From NCBI GenBank assembly GCA_947589605.1, contig CANQBR010000003.1, positions 24,317-88,316 of the forward strand: a stretch of 64,000 nucleotides of DNA, written 5' to 3'. The notes beneath the pieces are model-generated. The model made no database searches. It worked only from the letters and a program-made list of their open reading frames with translations, and was not told where the DNA came from. The first letter of the stretch is position 1; each line of letters begins with the position of its first letter. A program made the translations under genes and the position numbers. Source of the DNA: an uncultured Phascolarctobacterium sp. Lineage in GTDB: Bacteria > Bacillota > Negativicutes > Acidaminococcales > Acidaminococcaceae. Positions 1-9,597 of this stretch are shown piece by piece.

Positions 1-1
1 G

Positions 2-85
2 GTCAACCTGAAGGAGAGGGAAGTGAGCACCGCCTTAAAGGAGATAGCCCGGGGCGAGATCACCTACGAAAAGGACAGAGGCTGA
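2..85 (+). CDS. rpoZ: DNA-directed RNA polymerase omega subunit, C-terminal end (partial, starts before window)
   Basis: Frame 2 reads VNLKEREVSTALKEIARGEITYEKDRG*, an RpoZ-like C-terminus, directly upstream of coaBC as in many Firmicutes. Confidence 0.75.
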   Translation, partial: VNLKEREVSTALKEIARGEITYEKDRG

Positions 86-106
86 ACTGTGTCCGGAGGC
101 AGAGAG

Positions 107-1315
107 ATGTTGCAAGGCAAAAAAATCGTGTTGGGAGTGACCGGAGGCATCGCCGTCTACAAAGCGGTTGACCTGGCGAGCAGACTGCGCAAGGCCGGCT
201 GTGAAGTGAAAGTCATCATGACCGCCCATGCTCAGGAGTTCGTCGCCCCTCTCACTTTTAAAGAGATCAGCGGCAACAAAGTGGCCGTCTCCATGTGGGA
301 CGCCAACGCAGAATACAACGTGGAGCATATCGCTCTGGCCAACTGGGCCGATCTGTTTCTCATCGCTCCCGCCACCGCCAACATTTTGGCCAAACTGAGC
401 TATGGGATAGCGGACGATCTTTTGAGCACTGCTCTGCTTGCCACCACCGCTCCCGTTTTGGTGTGCCCGGCGATGAACAGCAATATGTATCTCGCTCCTG
501 CCACGCAGGAAAATTTAAAGCGGCTGAAAGAGCGGGGCGTTTTAGTATTGCCTCCCGCTGTGGGGCAGCTGGCCTGCGGCACCTCGGGGCCGGGACGGCT
601 GCCGGAACCGCCCCAGATCGTGGCGGCGGCAGAGGCTTTCTTCGCCAAAAAAGACGGCGACCTGCGTGCCTTAAAAATTTTGGTGACTGCCGGCGGCACC
701 AGAGAGCCTATCGATCCGGTGCGCTTCGTGGGCAACAGGTCCAGCGGCAAAATGGGCTATGCCATCGCTCAGGTGGCGGCGCAACGAGGCGCAGACGTGC
801 TGTTGATCACCGGGCCCTGCGCCCTCCCCGTTCCCGCCAACGTTCAGGTGCAGCGGGTAGAGACTACCCAGGAGATGCTGACCGCCTGTCTGTCCGCCTA
901 TCCGAAAACGGACGTGGTGATCAAAGCGGCGGCAGTAGCCGATTTCAAACCGCGAGAAGTTGCGCCTCAAAAGATCAAAAAGAAGGGCGACGAAGGCCTC
1001 ACCGTAGTGATGGACAAAAACCCCGACATCCTCGCAGAGTTGGGCCGGCGCAAAGAGGGACAGATCTTGATCGGCTTTGCCGCCGAGACTCAGGATCTTT
1101 TGGCCAACGCCCGCGAAAAATTGACGAAGAAAAATTTGGATTTGATCGTAGCCAACGATGTCACTGCGGCCGGAGCCGGCTTCAACAGCGATACCAACAT
1201 CGTAAAATTCCTCTACCCCGACGGCAGGGTGGAAAGTTTGGAGAAAATGGCCAAGCAGGAGGTGGCCCGGCGTCTTTTGGACGCAGCTTTGATTCTGAAA
1301 CAAAATAAATGTTAG
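107..1315 (+). CDS. coaBC: Bifunctional phosphopantothenoylcysteine decarboxylase / phosphopantothenate-cysteine ligase
   Basis: MLQGKKIVLGVTGGIAVYKAVDL, PAMNSNMY and TAGGTREPIDPVRFVGNRSSGKMG motifs; ATG at 107 preceded by GGAGG (ORF track opens at 89). Confidence 0.97.
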   Translation: MLQGKKIVLGVTGGIAVYKAVDLASRLRKAGCEVKVIMTAHAQEFVAPLTFKEISGNKVAVSMWDANAEYNVEHIALANWADLFLIAPATANILAKLSYGIADDLLSTALLATTAPVLVCPAMNSNMYLAPATQENLKRLKERGVLVLPPAVGQLACGTSGPGRLPEPPQIVAAAEAFFAKKDGDLRALKILVTAGGTREPIDPVRFVGNRSSGKMGYAIAQVAAQRGADVLLITGPCALPVPANVQVQRVETTQEMLTACLSAYPKTDVVIKAAAVADFKPREVAPQKIKKKGDEGLTVVMDKNPDILAELGRRKEGQILIGFAAETQDLLANAREKLTKKNLDLIVANDVTAAGAGFNSDTNIVKFLYPDGRVESLEKMAKQEVARRLLDAALILKQNKC

Positions 1316-2547
1316 GGCGGCCGGAAGATGAACTCCGCCGCGCATTAAAAAAATATTTCGGTCACGACCGCTTCAGACCGGGTCAGGAGGAAATAGCCGC
1401 CGGCATCTTGAGGGGCACGCCTATCTTGGCGGTGCTGCCCACAGGTGCCGGCAAAAGCGTTTGTTTTCAACTGCCCGGTCTTTTGTTGCCTCATTTGACT
1501 TTGGTGATCTCGCCCCTCTTGTCGTTGATGAAAGATCAGGCGGAGCATTTGGCAGAGCGAGGCATAGGGGCGGCTTTTTTGGGCAGCCACCTCAGCCGGT
1601 GGGAGCAGGGCCGCACATTGGCCCGAGTCCGTGAGGGGGAGATAAAATTTCTTTATGTGTCGCCGGAACGGCTGGAACAAAAAGATTTCATCGCTTTTGC
1701 CAAAGACGTGCCTCTTTCTTTAGCGGCAGTGGACGAAGCCCATTGCATCAGTCAGTGGGGCCCCTCCTTCCGCCCGTCTTATTATCGCATACCGCTTTTT
1801 TTGGAGCAGCTGCCCGTGCAGCCCCGGCTCTGTGCCTTCACCGCTTCCGCCACGCCCCGGGTGCGGCGGGACATCATCCGCCGTTTGGGGATGAAGGAAG
1901 CAAAAATTTTGGTGGGAGGTTTCGATCGGCCCAATCTTTTTTTGGAAGTAAAAGAGACCGAGGCCAAGCCCCGGGCGCTGTTGAATTTTTTACGGGCTCA
2001 TCGGGGCGAGTGCGGCATCATTTACTGCGCCACCCGCCTTTTGACGGAGGAAGTGTGCAGTTTCGTGAAGCGGCAGGGCTTCAACGCTCTGCGTTATCAC
2101 GGCGGCCTCACCCCCGAGGAGCGGCGGCTCAATCAAGAGCGCTTCATCGCCGAGCCCTCTCTCTTGATGGTGGCCACCAACGCTTTCGGCATGGGCATCG
2201 ACAAGAGCGATGTTCGCTTCGTTTTGCACTACAATATGCCGGCCGACTTAGAAGCCTATTATCAGGAAGCGGGAAGGGCGGGACGAGACGGCCTGCCGGC
2301 CCGTTGCCTGCTGCTCTTCAACGAAGAAGACGTAAGGATCAACAGCTATCTTGCGGCGAAAAACAATGCCGCTCCTCGATTGCGGGCCCAGAGCGAAGAA
2401 CTTTTGGCAAAAATGTTGGGCTACTGCCGCAGCAAGACTTGCCTGCGCCACTGGCTTTTGGCTTATTTTGGAGAAGAGAGCCCGTCCCGCTGCGGCAATT
2501 GCGGCAATTGCCGCAGGCCCTCGCTGTGGGAAAATTTTTTCGGCTGA
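1309..2547 (+). CDS. recQ: RecQ-family ATP-dependent DNA helicase, short form (helicase core plus Zn-binding cysteines, no HRDC)
   Basis: FGHDRFRPGQEE, TGAGKS, DEAHCISQWG, QEAGRAGRDG and terminal CxxxxC...CGNCGNC; start overlaps coaBC stop (ATGTTAG). Confidence 0.93.
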   Translation: MLGRPEDELRRALKKYFGHDRFRPGQEEIAAGILRGTPILAVLPTGAGKSVCFQLPGLLLPHLTLVISPLLSLMKDQAEHLAERGIGAAFLGSHLSRWEQGRTLARVREGEIKFLYVSPERLEQKDFIAFAKDVPLSLAAVDEAHCISQWGPSFRPSYYRIPLFLEQLPVQPRLCAFTASATPRVRRDIIRRLGMKEAKILVGGFDRPNLFLEVKETEAKPRALLNFLRAHRGECGIIYCATRLLTEEVCSFVKRQGFNALRYHGGLTPEERRLNQERFIAEPSLLMVATNAFGMGIDKSDVRFVLHYNMPADLEAYYQEAGRAGRDGLPARCLLLFNEEDVRINSYLAAKNNAAPRLRAQSEELLAKMLGYCRSKTCLRHWLLAYFGEESPSRCGNCGNCRRPSLWENFFG

Positions 2548-2570
2548 GCGTCGAGCCGCAAAAAGGCATG

Positions 2571-2600
2571 AGAAAAGGGACCGCTTTTGCGGTCCCTTGC
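2571..2600 (-). terminator. Intrinsic terminator downstream of rplS
   Basis: AAGGGACCGC-TTTT-GCGGTCCCTT perfect stem followed on the minus strand by TTTTCT. Confidence 0.75.
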
Positions 2601-2625
2601 CCGATACGAAAAAGAGAAGTCTTTC

Positions 2626-2967
2626 TCAGCGCCGCTCTTTGATGCGGGCAGCCTTGCCGGTCAAATTGCGCAGATAATACAATTTTGCCCGACGCACGAT
2701 GCCCCTGCGGGCCACGACGATCTTGTCCAGACGGGGGCTGTGGAGGGGGAACACCCGCTCAACGCCTACACCGTAGGAGACACGGCGCACGGTGAAGTTC
2801 TCTCTTACGCCGCTGCCGCTGCGGGCGATGCACACGCCTTCAAAAACCTGGATGCGTTCTCTGGTGCCCTCGACTACTTTTACATGCACCTTCAAGGTGT
2901 CGCCGGGGCGGAAGTCGGGAATGTCGTTGCGAAGCTGTTCACTCTCTAAAACTTGGATGATGTTCAT
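2626..2967 (-). CDS. rplS: 50S ribosomal protein L19
   Basis: [49 protein letters not shown]...; 113 aa. Confidence 0.98.
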   Translation of the reverse strand: MNIIQVLESEQLRNDIPDFRPGDTLKVHVKVVEGTRERIQVFEGVCIARSGSGVRENFTVRRVSYGVGVERVFPLHSPRLDKIVVARRGIVRRAKLYYLRNLTGKAARIKERR

Positions 2968-3163
2968 TCTTTCCTCCTGTTGTCATAGACGTTCGTGTCT
3001 TCTCCCCGAGCCCGAGCCGCTGCGCTGCAGCCGCCGCCCCCGGCGTTTTTCGTCAAGGCCGGCCAGAGGGGGCCGAGCCCTTCGCAAAAACTGCCGTGCC
3101 GTGAAGGCAGGGACGTTGGGCACGGGGACGATCAAAACAGAGGACCGCCCGTATTACCGTCAC

Positions 3164-3192
3164 ATTATACCAAAAGCCGCCGCCCTTGGCAA
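3164..3192 (-). promoter_or_regulatory. Sigma-70-type promoter for rplS
   Basis: Minus strand TTGCCA-17 nt-TATAAT; implies a ~190-nt GC-rich 5' leader before the rplS ATG. Confidence 0.7.
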
Positions 3193-3470
3193 GGGTCTGC
3201 GAAAAAATTTTCTCTTCCTTCGCAGGCTTGTTATTTGTCAAAGTAAACGCAAAGTGCGGCTTCGGTCTTTTTCATTTACTCTGACGAAAGGGGTATTTGC
3301 GTTTGCTCTGACGAAGATGTATTTACATTGATAATTGATCTTCCTTCGCAGGCATCGAGTTTTCAAAAAAAGCAAAGAAAATTTTTCGAAGCCTTCACGC
3401 TCCCTATCTCGCTCTTGAGGCCCTCGGGCCGCAGTTTTTTTATTTTGAGACGAACACGAGACGTTCGGCC

Positions 3471-6236
3471 TCACACTTCCACCCGCACGGTGCTGCTCAT
3501 GTGAGGGCCGACCCCTGCCTTGCTCACTACGATCTTTTTATCGATCCGCTCCGCCAGACCGTTGACGTGAGAGATGATGCCCACCAGCCGCCGCCCTTCT
3601 GCCAATTCGTATAAGGTCTGCACCGCCTGCTGCAGCGCTCCTTCGTCCAAACTGCCGAAGCCTTCGTCGATGAAGAGAGCATCAAGGCCCAAGCCTCCCG
3701 CTTCTTTCTGCACCACATCGGCGAGGCCCAGAGCCAAGGCCAAACTGGCCTGAAAACTTTCGCCGCCGGAGAGAGTCTTCACGCTGCGCAATGTGCTGTT
3801 GTAGTGATCCCGCACCGCCAGCTCCAGCCCCGTTTTGCCGCTCAATTTGCCGCTTTCCTGCCGCTCCAGTTCGTAGTGCCCCTGAGTCATCTGCAAGAGC
3901 CGCACGTTGGCCTCGGCCAGCACCTGATCGAAGTAGGCCTGTTGAGCGTAAGTCTCCAAGTCCAGCTTCTGCTTGCCGCTGAGCTTGCCGTTGGCGGTGT
4001 CGCTCAAGCCTTTATAAAGAGAGAAGTTGCCGCGGGCTTCTTCCAAAGCTTCCCGCTGTTTTTCCAACTGCCGGCAAATTTTTTTGTTGTTGTTCAAAAC
4101 GGCGAACTGTTTTTCTTTTGCGTCGTTCAGCGCCGTGAGCCTCTCCTCTGCCTCGGCCTGTTCCTCCTTTGCCGCCTGCTCCGCTTTTGCGTCGTAGGAT
4201 CCCAGTTCCTTCGCTCTTTCTTCCAGCATTTTCGTTTTGCTTCGATTTTCCGTCAGGGCCTGCAGACAGCGCTGTTTTTCTTTTTCCCAAGCCTCGAACT
4301 TTTCTTTGAGAGCTTGGGCTCTTTCCTGCAGCTCTTGCAGCAAAACGGCCGCGCCCGCCGCCAAAGAGAGGCCGTAAGAAGCGGCCAGCTTCTTGGAATT
4401 TTCGTCCGCCGCTTGCCGTCGGCCCTGCAGCCTGCTGCGCTCTGTTGCTGCGTCCTGTAGACTTTTTTCCAAAACAGGCGCTTTTTCTTCCGATGTTTTT
4501 ACTTCCTGCTGCCACTGAGCTTCTTTTTCGGCGACCGCTCGTAAAGAGCTGAGTCGTGCGGTCACTGCCTGCCGCTCTTGCAGCAGCTCTTCTTTGTGCC
4601 GAGCGGCGGCCCGGCAGATGGCCCCCACTTCCTCTTCGCCGTATAAAGCTCTGCCCCGAGCGGAAAAATCAGCCGAAGCTTTTTCCTGCTCATCATGAGC
4701 GTGGCCCGCCGCTGCGGCTGCGGCGGCTTGAGCGGCGGCGGCAGCATTGGCAGCTCGTTCGGCTTTTTGCAAGCCACCTTGTTCGGGAGCGTCCGCAGAA
4801 AGCACGGCCGGGGCCGGATGCTGCCGGGCCCCGCACACCGGGCAGGGCTGCCCCGGCTGCAGAGAGCGGGCCAACAGCCCGGCCTGGGCGTCGAAAAAGG
4901 CTGTGCGCAGTTCAAGATAATTTTTTTGAGCGAGCTCCGCCTCTTTTTTTGCTTTAATGTAAGCGTCTGCCTTGGCCCGCCCCTCTTTGACCGCCGCATC
5001 GTAACGTTTATAGGCCGTTCTCAGTTCGTTCAGTTCCTTCTCTTTATTTTGCAGCTGCAGTTCCTGCATCTCGAGCCCCGCCAGTTCACGCCCGGCCTTG
5101 CGGGCCGCATCCAGAGCCTGACGAGCGGCCGTCGCTCGTTTTTCTCCCCCTTCTTTGGCTGCGGCGGCCGCCTTCTCCCGCTCCGAACTTTTTTGCAGTT
5201 CCCGCTCCAAACGCTGCGTTTCTTCCAGCGAACTCTCCAATCGTTTGCGCTCTTCTTCGATGCGCAGGCTCTCGCTCCCGGCTGCCTGGGCCTCTGCTGC
5301 CTCGGCCTGTACGGCGGCGTTTTTTTCGCTCAAGATCATTTCGTTCCTGCGGCAGAGCTCCAGTTCTGCCTCGCAGGCTGCAGCCTGCTGCCACCGCTCC
5401 AGCTGTTTGCCCAGCTCTTCTTTTCTTTTTTGCAGATCTTGCAGAGCCGCGCCCCTCTCTTCATAGGCTGCCTCTTCTTGGCGCACCAGTTGCCGCAGCA
5501 AATCCAGCGCTGTCCCAAGGTGCAGGCCAACCGCTTCCGGTCCCAATTCGGCGAGAGCTCTTTCTATCTCCGGTCGATCGGCCGCTTCTCTTGTGTTCAG
5601 GCTCTGCTCCAAGCTGCGCCGCAGCTCTTTATATTTTTCTTCCCACTCTGCGGCTTTGGCCTGCAGGCCTTCCTGCCAGCGGCGGTAGAGACCGGTGCGG
5701 AAGATATCTTGAAAAATCTTTCTTCTCTCGGCCGTGTCCGCCATGATGATCTTTTGAAAATCGCCCTGAGCGATGAGGGCGATCTGAGTGAATTGCTCGT
5801 AGTCCAGACCCAGCAAGTTTTCGATCTTTTGATTCACGTCTCGAACTTTGGAGGCCAAAAGCTCGCCGTTTTCATCGTAGAGATAAGCTTCGGCGCTGTG
5901 CTGTGTGTTGCCTTCGCCTCTTTTTTTCGGCCGCTGGTAATCGGGGCTGCGCCGCACCCGAAACAGTTTACCCTGAAAAAGAAAAGTCAATTCGACAAAA
6001 GTTTCCCGCTCCGGCTCCGCATAAAGGCTGCGGAGCAGACCGGGCTCGTCTTTTTTGTAGCGGCCGCTGGCCTTACCGTATAGGGCGAAGGTGAGAGCGT
6101 CGAAGATGCTGCTCTTGCCGGCGCCGGTGGGCCCCGAGATGAGGTAGAGCCCCTGCTCTCCCAATTTGGCGAAATCTATTTGGGCCGTCTCCCCGTAGGG
6201 ACCGAAGGCGCTCATCAGCAGTTCACACGGTCTCAT
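3471..6236 (-). CDS. sbcC: Exonuclease subunit SbcC (Rad50-like SMC ATPase)
   Basis: GPTGAGKSSIFDALTFALYG Walker A, CPVCG zinc hook, LSGGESFQASLALALGLADVV signature, DALFIDEGFGSLD. Confidence 0.96.
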   Translation of the reverse strand: MRPCELLMSAFGPYGETAQIDFAKLGEQGLYLISGPTGAGKSSIFDALTFALYGKASGRYKKDEPGLLRSLYAEPERETFVELTFLFQGKLFRVRRSPDYQRPKKRGEGNTQHSAEAYLYDENGELLASKVRDVNQKIENLLGLDYEQFTQIALIAQGDFQKIIMADTAERRKIFQDIFRTGLYRRWQEGLQAKAAEWEEKYKELRRSLEQSLNTREAADRPEIERALAELGPEAVGLHLGTALDLLRQLVRQEEAAYEERGAALQDLQKRKEELGKQLERWQQAAACEAELELCRRNEMILSEKNAAVQAEAAEAQAAGSESLRIEEERKRLESSLEETQRLERELQKSSEREKAAAAAKEGGEKRATAARQALDAARKAGRELAGLEMQELQLQNKEKELNELRTAYKRYDAAVKEGRAKADAYIKAKKEAELAQKNYLELRTAFFDAQAGLLARSLQPGQPCPVCGARQHPAPAVLSADAPEQGGLQKAERAANAAAAAQAAAAAAAGHAHDEQEKASADFSARGRALYGEEEVGAICRAAARHKEELLQERQAVTARLSSLRAVAEKEAQWQQEVKTSEEKAPVLEKSLQDAATERSRLQGRRQAADENSKKLAASYGLSLAAGAAVLLQELQERAQALKEKFEAWEKEKQRCLQALTENRSKTKMLEERAKELGSYDAKAEQAAKEEQAEAEERLTALNDAKEKQFAVLNNNKKICRQLEKQREALEEARGNFSLYKGLSDTANGKLSGKQKLDLETYAQQAYFDQVLAEANVRLLQMTQGHYELERQESGKLSGKTGLELAVRDHYNSTLRSVKTLSGGESFQASLALALGLADVVQKEAGGLGLDALFIDEGFGSLDEGALQQAVQTLYELAEGRRLVGIISHVNGLAERIDKKIVVSKAGVGPHMSSTVRVEV

Positions 6237-7371
6237 TGTTCCCCTCCTCCGCCTTTTCCAGCGTTTCTTTAAGAACCGCCAGCTGTTTTTCTTTTAAAGG
6301 CTCCCCCTGTTGTTGAAAATAAAAAGCGGCGAAAAGCTCCATGGGACTGCGGGGCCGAGCTTCTGCCGGCGAGGCTGCGGCCGCGGCTCTGCGTCTTCGC
6401 TTTTCGTATGTGAGGCTGAGGGGCCGGCTGTAGACGGACTGCAGCTTGCGCATAGCCTCGGGCACCTCTTCTTCGTCGGTCAAAACGAATTGGATGAAAT
6501 CGTCCCGTGAACGGCTCGCATAAAAGGCGGGGTCCATCAGCTCCCGATAGCTGCCTTTCAGCTGCACCAGATCCCGCAAAGGGATGAGAGGCAGCTGCCG
6601 TAGGGCGAGGCTGCCCTTGGGGCCCAGTTCGACCACCGTCAAGCTTTTTTGCTGGCCCGCTTCTTTGCCGCCGTATTTTAAAGGCGTGCCCGCATAGCGA
6701 AGGTTCTCTCTTCCTCCTACGGCCTGAGGCCGATGGATGTGGCCCAAGGCAGTGTAATCGAAGGCAGAAAAAAGTTCTGCGGCCGCATTGTCCAGCCCTC
6801 CCACTTGGATGAGCTCATCGGTGCCGCTAAAGAGGCTGCCTTGCACGTATTGATGAGCCGCCAGCACATTGCGCTCTTTTAGATCTAATTCTGCGGTGCC
6901 CAAAGCAGCGTTCAGGGCGCCGTTGTAATCGACTATCTCTTTTTCGGGGAAGAAGCGGCGCACCGAAGCGGGGCGGATGAAGGGCAACAGAAAAAAATTC
7001 ACCGGACCGTATTCGTCTTGCAACGTTATCTTTTGCACTTTACCGGCGAAGGCCGGGGCCAAATAGATGCCGCTGCGGACGAAAAAGTCTTTGCCGAAAG
7101 AGAGGCGGGTGACTGAATCGTGATTGCCTGCGATCGCCATGACTTTGCAGCCTAAATCTGTCAATTTTTGCAAAAAAGTTTCGAAAAGATCCATGGCGCT
7201 TTCTGCCGGCACCGAACGATCGTAAACGTCGCCGGCGATGAGCACCGCTTCGGGCCGCTCCTCTTCGGCGTAAGCGGCTATCTCATCCAAAATATATCCC
7301 TGATCTTCCCGCAAGTCGTAACCGTTGAGGCGAAGGCCCAAATGCAGATCGGCCAAATGAAAAAATTTCAT
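6223..7371 (-). CDS. sbcD: Exonuclease subunit SbcD (Mre11-like nuclease)
   Basis: MKFFHLADLHLGLRLNG, IAGDVYDR, AGNHDS, ALGHIHRPQ metallophosphoesterase motifs; overlaps sbcC start. Confidence 0.96.
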   Translation of the reverse strand: MKFFHLADLHLGLRLNGYDLREDQGYILDEIAAYAEEERPEAVLIAGDVYDRSVPAESAMDLFETFLQKLTDLGCKVMAIAGNHDSVTRLSFGKDFFVRSGIYLAPAFAGKVQKITLQDEYGPVNFFLLPFIRPASVRRFFPEKEIVDYNGALNAALGTAELDLKERNVLAAHQYVQGSLFSGTDELIQVGGLDNAAAELFSAFDYTALGHIHRPQAVGGRENLRYAGTPLKYGGKEAGQQKSLTVVELGPKGSLALRQLPLIPLRDLVQLKGSYRELMDPAFYASRSRDDFIQFVLTDEEEVPEAMRKLQSVYSRPLSLTYEKRRRRAAAAASPAEARPRSPMELFAAFYFQQQGEPLKEKQLAVLKETLEKAEEGNNETV

Positions 7372-7460
7372 GTGCGTCCTCCCGCTGTCGTTTTATCTCT
7401 GTTTTTTCATTATATCATAAAGCCGCAGGAGTTAGGACCGCGGCCGCGGAAAATCGGCGC

Positions 7461-7496
7461 AAAGAAAGAGCCCGGCAGATCGGCTGCCGGGCTTTG
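7461..7496 (-). terminator. Intrinsic terminator downstream of the 635-aa GS gene
   Basis: GCCCGGCAG-ATCGG-CTGCCGGGC stem; minus strand continues CTCTTTCTTT. Confidence 0.65.
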
Positions 7497-7524
7497 AAAG
7501 TCGCACTCAAAAGCAAAAACTTTT

Positions 7525-9432
7525 TCAGTCGATGATATTTTGTTTGTAATCGTGGTACAAGGTCACCAATTCTTCCATCAACTCGATCATTTCCACCTTC
7601 AAGCGGGAAGCCTTGTCGTAATCTTTGTTGGCGATGGCCCGGCGCAGGCTGGTGAAAACGCTCAGCTCTTCAAAAGAATCCTTGGCCAATTTGGTCCGCA
7701 GCCCTTGGATCTTCCGCCACAGAGAAAGATCGCAATCGGTGCAGGTGTCTGCGGCGTGGAGCTTGCGCATGGCGATGACGGCAGCGATGTTCTCGGGGAT
7801 GATGCGGCTGGTGAGCTCGGTGCACCAGCGGATGAGAGCGCCTTCTTTAAAGGACTGCAGATAAGCAGCCTTGAGGATATCGCCCTGAGTCAGCACCTTT
7901 ACCTTCTCCGGATATTTATCGAAGGCGATAAGGTTCTCCCACACGGTAGCGGGAGGCTTGCCGAAGAGCCGGTCTCTTTCAGCGGCGTTGAAGTCTTCGA
8001 ATACATCTTCTTCGGTGCGATACTGCCGGTCTTTTTCCAGATAGAAGCCTTCTTCGCCCGCTTCTTTGGAAATTTCTTTCTCCAATTCTTTCAGGCTCTT
8101 GCCTGCATCGACGCAGGCTTTGATGCCGTCCAAGCAGGAAAGATAGAAGGCGGCCAGTGCGATGTAAGTGTTGGTGTAAGGATTGGGCGAACGCATCTCG
8201 ATGCGGGTGGCCATGGGGCTCTCCAGATCTCTGATGAGGCCGGCCAAAATGGTGCGGTTGCGGGAAGGCACCTCGGGGCTGATGCCTAAAGAGGTGACGA
8301 TGCACACCGGCGCTTCGAAGCCGGGCTTCAAACGATTGAGGGAATCCAGCGTGCAGGACACCAGCGGGTTCACTGCTTCGTAATTTTTCAAAAGTCCCAT
8401 GAGGGCGCCGTAGCCGATGGCGCTCAAATAATCTTTTTTCATGTCGGTGGGCGCGAAAAGGTTCACCAATTTGCCGTTCTTCAATTTGGCAGCCATGCCC
8501 ACATGAGTGTGCTCGCCGCTGCCGGCCACACCGTGGATGGGCTTGGCTTGGAAAGAAACCTCCAGCCCATTGGTGCGGAAAACTTCTTTCACGATAGTGC
8601 GGGCCAACAGCTCGTTGTCGCAGGTCTGCACGCCCCCGGCGAACTTCCAATCCACTTCCAACTGCTCCATGACGTGGGTCATGTGGCCGTTGGCATCGAT
8701 CTGTCCTTTGATGCCGCCGCATTCTTTGTGGCCCATCTCCGGCTCCAGTCCGTACAGCTCTAAAGTTTCGATGGTCTGCTCCAAAGCAGTGCGCACGTTG
8801 CCGCGGGTACGCTGCCAATATTGCTCCTGCATGATCTGAGAAGAAGAGAGAGCTTCGATGGGTGCCGCCTCTCTGGGGGTCTTCACCCAAAATTCCAACT
8901 CGGTGGCGGAAGTGAAGACCAATTTCTCCACGTCTTCTCTCTTCACATGCTCCAAGCCGGGAATAACAGGGTGTTTGGTCCACAGATCTAAAATTTCTTT
9001 TTCCACATAATCTAAGGTGAGCTTGAGGATGGAGCGGCTGCCCACCTGCTCCCCGTTGTGGAGCAAAAAGCAGGGCAGACGCAGGGTGCCTATCATGCGG
9101 CCGCTCTCTTCGTCGAAATGCTCATAGTTATAATCTACGAACCAATTGACGGAGGTATCCACCTGCATGTCCACGCGGGCATCGTTCAAAGTGGCGATGC
9201 CGGGCAGCACTACGGAGGAGCCGTCGGTCTGAGCGGCGCTGCCGTGGAGGAAGGTGTCCATGTCTTCTTTAAAAACTTTGATGGGGATCTTTTCGTCGGT
9301 GTCGTTACCGGCGAAGTCCACGCCCATCAGCGAGACGAATTTGATCTCCGGATGCAGTTCCAAAAGTTCCTGCAGAGCAGCTTCGTTCTGCTGCTCGGGC
9401 CTGATCACATACAGCAAATCTTTTTTCTTCAT
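7525..9432 (-). CDS. Glutamine synthetase superfamily protein, 635 aa, atypical catalytic motif and C-terminal helical extension
   Basis: KPIHGVAGSGEHTH, PSRNRTILAGLIRD, MATRIEMRSPNPYTNTYIALAAF and QLEVDWKFAGGVQTCDNE align with GS motifs. Confidence 0.88.
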   Translation of the reverse strand: MKKKDLLYVIRPEQQNEAALQELLELHPEIKFVSLMGVDFAGNDTDEKIPIKVFKEDMDTFLHGSAAQTDGSSVVLPGIATLNDARVDMQVDTSVNWFVDYNYEHFDEESGRMIGTLRLPCFLLHNGEQVGSRSILKLTLDYVEKEILDLWTKHPVIPGLEHVKREDVEKLVFTSATELEFWVKTPREAAPIEALSSSQIMQEQYWQRTRGNVRTALEQTIETLELYGLEPEMGHKECGGIKGQIDANGHMTHVMEQLEVDWKFAGGVQTCDNELLARTIVKEVFRTNGLEVSFQAKPIHGVAGSGEHTHVGMAAKLKNGKLVNLFAPTDMKKDYLSAIGYGALMGLLKNYEAVNPLVSCTLDSLNRLKPGFEAPVCIVTSLGISPEVPSRNRTILAGLIRDLESPMATRIEMRSPNPYTNTYIALAAFYLSCLDGIKACVDAGKSLKELEKEISKEAGEEGFYLEKDRQYRTEEDVFEDFNAAERDRLFGKPPATVWENLIAFDKYPEKVKVLTQGDILKAAYLQSFKEGALIRWCTELTSRIIPENIAAVIAMRKLHAADTCTDCDLSLWRKIQGLRTKLAKDSFEELSVFTSLRRAIANKDYDKASRLKVEMIELMEELVTLYHDYKQNIID

Positions 9433-9528
9433 GTTCGGTGCGGCTGCCGCCGCTCTCCTTTCCCTTAACTCCCTCGGCCTGATGTTACAGACTCCCTATG
9501 TCCTCCCTAAGCCCGGCCTCGTCGGCTT

Positions 9529-9576
9529 AAAGAAAAAGACGCCCGGCCGAGGGCATAAACGTCCCGGCCTGCGTCT
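9529..9576 (-). terminator. Intrinsic terminator (end of ctpA operon or attenuator in GS leader)
   Basis: Minus strand GACGCAGGCCGGG...CCTCGGCCGGGCGTC followed by TTTTTCTTT. Confidence 0.7.
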
Positions 9577-9597
9577 CCGTTGACTTCATCGACTTTC

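Noticed and set aside
4695-6083. 462-aa plus-strand ORF antisense to sbcC
   Set aside because: Shadow frame of a GC-rich coding gene; low-complexity F/L/Q-rich translation, no RBS or family resemblance.
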